Origin: Gammaproteobacteria bacterium
GTDB lineage: Bacteria; Pseudomonadota; Gammaproteobacteria; JAJDOJ01
Assembly: GCA_027030565.1 (NCBI GenBank)
Contig: JALVEU010000262.1
Location: 1-8,989, forward strand
Direction of reading: 5' to 3'
DNA: 8,989 nt
Of the stretch, positions 6,829 through 8,989 are shown one piece after another; the stretch's first letter is position 1, and each line of letters begins with the position of its first letter. A model generated the notes under the pieces. The model searched no databases and had not been told where the DNA came from. It worked only from the letters and a program-made list of their open reading frames with translations. Position numbers and translations under genes: made by a program.

Positions 6829-6953
6829 GTAGGCGCTCCGCAAGGAGACGCCTCCCCGCTTCCCTCCCTGAGCGGGAAATGGGTCCGGTCCCCCCCAACC
6901 GGACCCATCGTGCCCCGACTTCGATCTCCCCCTATCGAGTCGGGGATTTTTTT
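6829..6953 (+). ncRNA. Candidate small RNA with C-rich loops at the Spot 42/ErsA locus
   Basis: About 125 bases between polA and engB form four hairpins in a row. (1) 6831-6853: 9 bp, one bulged A, closed by a GCAA tetraloop. (2) 6855-6876: CCCGCT/AGCGGG with loop TCCCTCCCTG. (3) 6879-6908: a perfect 11-bp stem ATGGGTCCGGT/ACCGGACCCAT with loop CCCCCCCA. (4) 6913-6945: the terminator, loop CTCCCCCT. There is no plausible coding frame. Spot 42 (109 nt) and ErsA (about 130 nt) lie at the same place in enterics and Pseudomonas. Their sequences are not obviously like this one, so homology is inferred from position, size and promoter type. Three exposed C-rich loops suggest base-pairing to G-rich Shine-Dalgarno regions. 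The 5' end is estimated from the promoter. Targets and Hfq dependence are unknown; T7 at the 3' end would suit Hfq. Confidence 0.75.
6913..6953 (+). terminator. Strong rho-independent terminator of the small RNA
   Basis: CCCCGACTTCGAT (6913-6925) pairs with ATCGAGTCGGGG (6934-6945), 12 bp with a single bulged T, then A and seven Ts (6947-6953). It is the classical intrinsic terminator form on the plus strand. On the minus strand no T run follows it, so it would not serve engB. Confidence 0.92.
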
Positions 6954-6980
6954 GTCTGTGGCAGCGCCCGAGCTTTCCGT

Positions 6981-7619
6981 TCAGGGCCAGTCGAGCCACC
7001 CCGCCACCTGCTCCCGTAGCACCTGTACACCCGTCCCCTCGGTGGCGGAGAAGACCTGTGTCGTGGCCGCATGGCTCGCCACCGCCTCGCGGACTTCCTG
7101 CACCGCCCGCTGCCTGGCCCCTCGCTTGAGCTTGTCGGCCTTGGTGAGCAGGCAGTGGACCGGAAGAGCACGCCCCTGCACCCAGTCCAGCAGCATCCAG
7201 TCACGCTCGCGCAGAGGGTGGCGGATATCCATGACGAGCACCAGTCCGCGCAGGCTGCTCCGGTCCATCAGGTAGTGGCCGACGAGCTGCTCCCAGCGCC
7301 TGCGTTGTTGGTGGGGCACTTTGGCGAAACCGTAGCCCGGCAGATCCACCAGCCGTCGCGTGGCCGGTGCATCCAGCGCAAAGAGGTTGATCTGCTGCGT
7401 ACGCCCGGGTTGCTTGCTGATTCGGGCCAGACCACGACGGTCGCAGAGGCGGTTCAGGGCGCTGGACTTGCCTGCATTGGACCGCCCCGCGAAGGCCACT
7501 TCGTATCCCACATCGGGCGGCAGCTGGGTCGGGGCCGTGGCGCCTACCAGGAAGCGCGCGGCGTTGAACAGGGCCCGTAGGTCCCGCCCGCCGAGGCACG
7601 TAGCAGTTTTGCCGGTCAT
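6981..7619 (-). CDS. engB: Ribosome biogenesis GTP-binding protein EngB (YihA/YsxC)
   Basis: A 212-residue essential GTPase that acts in assembly of the large ribosomal subunit in the cytoplasm. All G motifs are present: G1 GRSNAGKSSALN (45-56), G2 Thr in KQPGRTQQINLF (Thr74), G3 DLPGYGFAKV (92-101), G4 TKADK (159-163) and G5 SAT (191-193). Length is normal for the family. I chose ATG 7619 because the GTPase domain begins shortly after it and the further-upstream open frame is not family-like. No clear Shine-Dalgarno precedes it; the upstream bases (AAAGCCCCC) are poor, so translation may be weak or nearly leaderless. It is convergent with polA and the small RNA (gap of 27 bases after the terminator) and divergent from the cytochrome c4 gene. 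The polA-engB adjacency is the usual gammaproteobacterial one. Confidence 0.95.
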   Translation of the reverse strand: MTGKTATCLGGRDLRALFNAARFLVGATAPTQLPPDVGYEVAFAGRSNAGKSSALNRLCDRRGLARISKQPGRTQQINLFALDAPATRRLVDLPGYGFAKVPHQQRRRWEQLVGHYLMDRSSLRGLVLVMDIRHPLRERDWMLLDWVQGRALPVHCLLTKADKLKRGARQRAVQEVREAVASHAATTQVFSATEGTGVQVLREQVAGWLDWP

Positions 7620-7638
7620 GGGGGCTTTATGGTATATG
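7609..7638 (+). promoter_or_regulatory. Possible sigma70 promoter of the cytochrome c4-dsbA operon
   Basis: TTGCCG (7609-7614) and TATATG (7633-7638) are 18 bases apart, each matching 4/6 of consensus, in a divergent gap where a plus-strand promoter is required. The -35 overlaps the engB start codon region. About 145 bases of leader would follow. Confidence 0.3.
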
Positions 7639-7772
7639 TGCGTGCCCAATTTTTCTTCGTGCGGGGCGCAGTTTGCGGCAGTCGGATCCCCTCGGCAACA
7701 GTCCGTGGAGTGCCACTGCGGTCGACACATTCGCGCCAACGGATCTGCCGAGCACCCTGCGAACCGCGATCC

Positions 7773-7778
7773 AGGAGG
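7773..7778 (+). promoter_or_regulatory. Ribosome binding site of cytochrome c4
   Basis: AGGAGG lies 6 bases before ATG 7785, an ideal Shine-Dalgarno. It fixes the start over the open frame that extends upstream to 7629. Confidence 0.85.
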
Positions 7779-7784
7779 TCCCAG

Positions 7785-8411
7785 ATGAAGCTTGTTTGCG
7801 TGGTTTCGAGTCTCGCTCTGGCCCTGTCCTGCGGCGCAGCGCTCGCCGCCGGCGACGCCGAAGCGGGCAAGGCCAAGGCCGCAGCCTGTGCCGGCTGTCA
7901 CGGTGCCGACGGCAACAGCACCGCCCCCCAGTTCCCCAAGCTGGCGGGGCAGAACGAGCGCTACCTGCTCAACCAGCTCAAGGCGTTCAAGAGCGGCAAA
8001 CGGCAAGATCCCATCATGTCTGGACAGGTGGCTGCGCTCTCGGATCAGGACATGGCGGACCTGGCCGCCTACTTCTCGGCGCAGCAGACCACTCCGGCCG
8101 CCTCCGACCCGGAGGCCGTGATTCGCGGCGAGGAGATCTATCGCGGCGGGATCACCAGTTCCGACGTCCCTTCGTGCATGGGCTGCCATGGGCCGGACGG
8201 GGCTGGGAATCCGGCCGCCGGTTTTCCCCGGCTGGCCGGACAGCATGCCCAGTACATCGAAGCGCAGCTTCTCCTCTATCGTGACGGAAAGCGCAAGTCC
8301 GATCCGGCGGCCATGATGCGCAACATCGCCGAGCGCCTCACCGTCGACGACATCAAGGCGGTTTCAGGCTTCATCCCGGGTCTGCATATCAACGAGGACG
8401 CCATCAAATGA
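7785..8411 (+). CDS. cc4: Cytochrome c4, periplasmic dihaem cytochrome c
   Basis: 208 residues. An N-terminal signal peptide (Lys2, hydrophobic stretch, cleavage near ALA-AGDA, about residue 21/22) sends it to the periplasm, where it carries electrons, typically from the bc1 complex to terminal oxidases such as cbb3. Two class I haem domains are seen. Domain 1 has CAGCH (35-39), GADGNS, PKLAGQ and an axial Met in DPIMSGQ (Met78). Domain 2 has CMGCH (131-135), GPDGAGNP, PRLAGQ and an axial Met in DPAAMMRN (177/178). The PxLAGQ repeats in both halves show the internal duplication typical of c4. It starts at ATG 7785 after AGGAGG. The last codons overlap the dsbA start (ATGA), so the two are probably translated together. 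Cytochrome c4 beside engB and dsbA is the common order in Pseudomonas-type genomes. Confidence 0.95.
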   Translation: MKLVCVVSSLALALSCGAALAAGDAEAGKAKAAACAGCHGADGNSTAPQFPKLAGQNERYLLNQLKAFKSGKRQDPIMSGQVAALSDQDMADLAAYFSAQQTTPAASDPEAVIRGEEIYRGGITSSDVPSCMGCHGPDGAGNPAAGFPRLAGQHAQYIEAQLLLYRDGKRKSDPAAMMRNIAERLTVDDIKAVSGFIPGLHINEDAIK

Positions 8412-8989
8412 ACCTGCGTACCGCCCGTGTCCTCCTCATGATCGCCGCCGTGCTCTGGAGCGGCCTCCTCTGGGGTGTCGACACGGAGGACGAGTTCTTC
8501 GCCGGGGCGGACTACGAAGTGCTCCCCCATCCGGTGCCTACCGAGGCGCCCGAGGGCAAAGTCGAGGTGGTGGAGGTCTTCTGGTATGGATGCCCGCACT
8601 GCTACCGCTTCGAACCCTTCGTGGAACGATGGCTGAAACGTGCGCCCGAGGCGGCTTATTTCGTGCGCATCCCCGCGACGCTCAACCCCGGTTGGACGGT
8701 CCACGCCCGACTCTACTACGCCCTGGAACTGATGGGCGAGCTGGACCGGCTGCACCCCCTGATCTTCAAGGCCATCCATGAACAGGGCCGTAGCCTGCGC
8801 AACGAACGCGCCATCGAACGTTTCCTGGAGGCCCACGGCGTGGATATCGAGGCCTTCCGCAACGCCTTCCACTCCCTGGAGGTGGAGACCCGGCTCCGGG
8901 AGGATCGTGATCGCGTACGACGCTACGGCATCCACGGCGTGCCAGCCGTGGTGGTGGCCGGCAAGTACAAGACCAGCGGAACCCTGGCC
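8408..8989 (+). CDS. dsbA: Thiol:disulfide interchange protein DsbA, 3' partial
   Basis: 194 residues are visible and the frame runs off the window end. The N terminus is a signal peptide (Arg4, Arg7, then a hydrophobic stretch ending near WSGLLWGVDT). It is a periplasmic oxidant that puts disulfides into exported proteins and is re-oxidised by DsbB. The thioredoxin-fold active site is FWYGCPHCYRFEP, with Cys62-Pro-His-Cys65 the classical DsbA CPHC. The helical insert follows, and the cis-proline loop is GIHGVPAVVVAGKY (Pro179). Only the last few family residues are missing. ATG 8408 overlaps the cytochrome c4 stop by 4 bases, which indicates translational coupling. Disulfide formation and c-type cytochrome assembly both need controlled periplasmic thiol chemistry, a sensible shared operon. 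High confidence. Confidence 0.94.
   Translation, partial: MNLRTARVLLMIAAVLWSGLLWGVDTEDEFFAGADYEVLPHPVPTEAPEGKVEVVEVFWYGCPHCYRFEPFVERWLKRAPEAAYFVRIPATLNPGWTVHARLYYALELMGELDRLHPLIFKAIHEQGRSLRNERAIERFLEAHGVDIEAFRNAFHSLEVETRLREDRDRVRRYGIHGVPAVVVAGKYKTSGTLA

Noticed and set aside
6913..6945. Bidirectional terminator also serving engB
   Set aside because: Read on the minus strand the hairpin has no following T tract (the T run is on the plus-strand side only).
7629..7784. 52-codon N-terminal extension of cytochrome c4
   Set aside because: AGGAGG and a proper signal peptide mark 7785 as the start; the extension would bury the signal peptide.
7620..8246. N-terminal extension of engB to 421 codons
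   Set aside because: The extension is antisense to the cytochrome c4 gene, and EngB proteins are about 200 residues. The start at 7619 gives the normal length.
1..8989. CRISPR arrays, tRNA or rRNA genes, insertion sequences, toxin-antitoxin or phage genes
   Set aside because: I looked for regularly spaced repeats, tRNA-like cloverleafs, transposase motifs and terminal repeats and saw none.

Overview
The window is high-GC (I estimate mid-60s percent) and fully bacterial. Gene order and protein types point to a gammaproteobacterium. The order polA, intergenic small RNA, engB, cytochrome c4, dsbA is the arrangement known from Pseudomonas and its relatives. An Ectothiorhodospiraceae/Chromatiales-type or Xanthomonadales-related lineage fits best, but I cannot name the genus from sequence alone.

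Left part (1-1375): the C-terminal end of a large hybrid sensor kinase, carrying an intact HPt domain, converges on a minus-strand crotonase-fold gene that resembles rpfF, the DSF (diffusible signal factor) synthase. Convergent rpfC and rpfF is the arrangement of the Rpf cell-cell signalling locus of Xanthomonas. The RpfF-like protein has Gln where the first catalytic Glu is expected, while the second catalytic Glu and the oxyanion-hole glycines are kept.

Middle-left (1376-3678): a 384-base spacer, then two minus-strand TRAP transporter membrane genes, dctQ and dctM, overlapping by 4 bases. The partner substrate-binding protein gene is not next to them. They are transcribed divergently from polA.

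Centre (3954-6653): a full-length DNA polymerase I with all nuclease and polymerase motifs intact.

polA-engB spacer (6654-6980): the most interesting non-coding stretch. It holds an exact GAACTT box and a TCTAC box 16 bases apart (sigma-E/AlgU type). These precede about 125 bases of four tandem hairpins ending in a strong rho-independent terminator. Three of the four loops are C-rich, and one hairpin has a GCAA tetraloop. Spot 42 (enterics) and ErsA (Pseudomonas, AlgU-dependent) occupy the same locus, so this is probably a positional analogue or distant homologue, with possible anti-Shine-Dalgarno loops. Upstream lie two further dyads and a G-rich loop able to pair with the C-rich loops.

Right part (6981-8989): the minus-strand ribosome-assembly GTPase engB, then a divergent plus-strand pair. 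These are a periplasmic dihaem cytochrome c4 and dsbA (cut by the window end), overlapping by 4 bases and so probably one translationally coupled envelope/redox operon.

Most genes here are well-known families. The points worth a second look are the small RNA with its sigma-E-like promoter and the RpfF-like protein with the Glu-to-Gln change.
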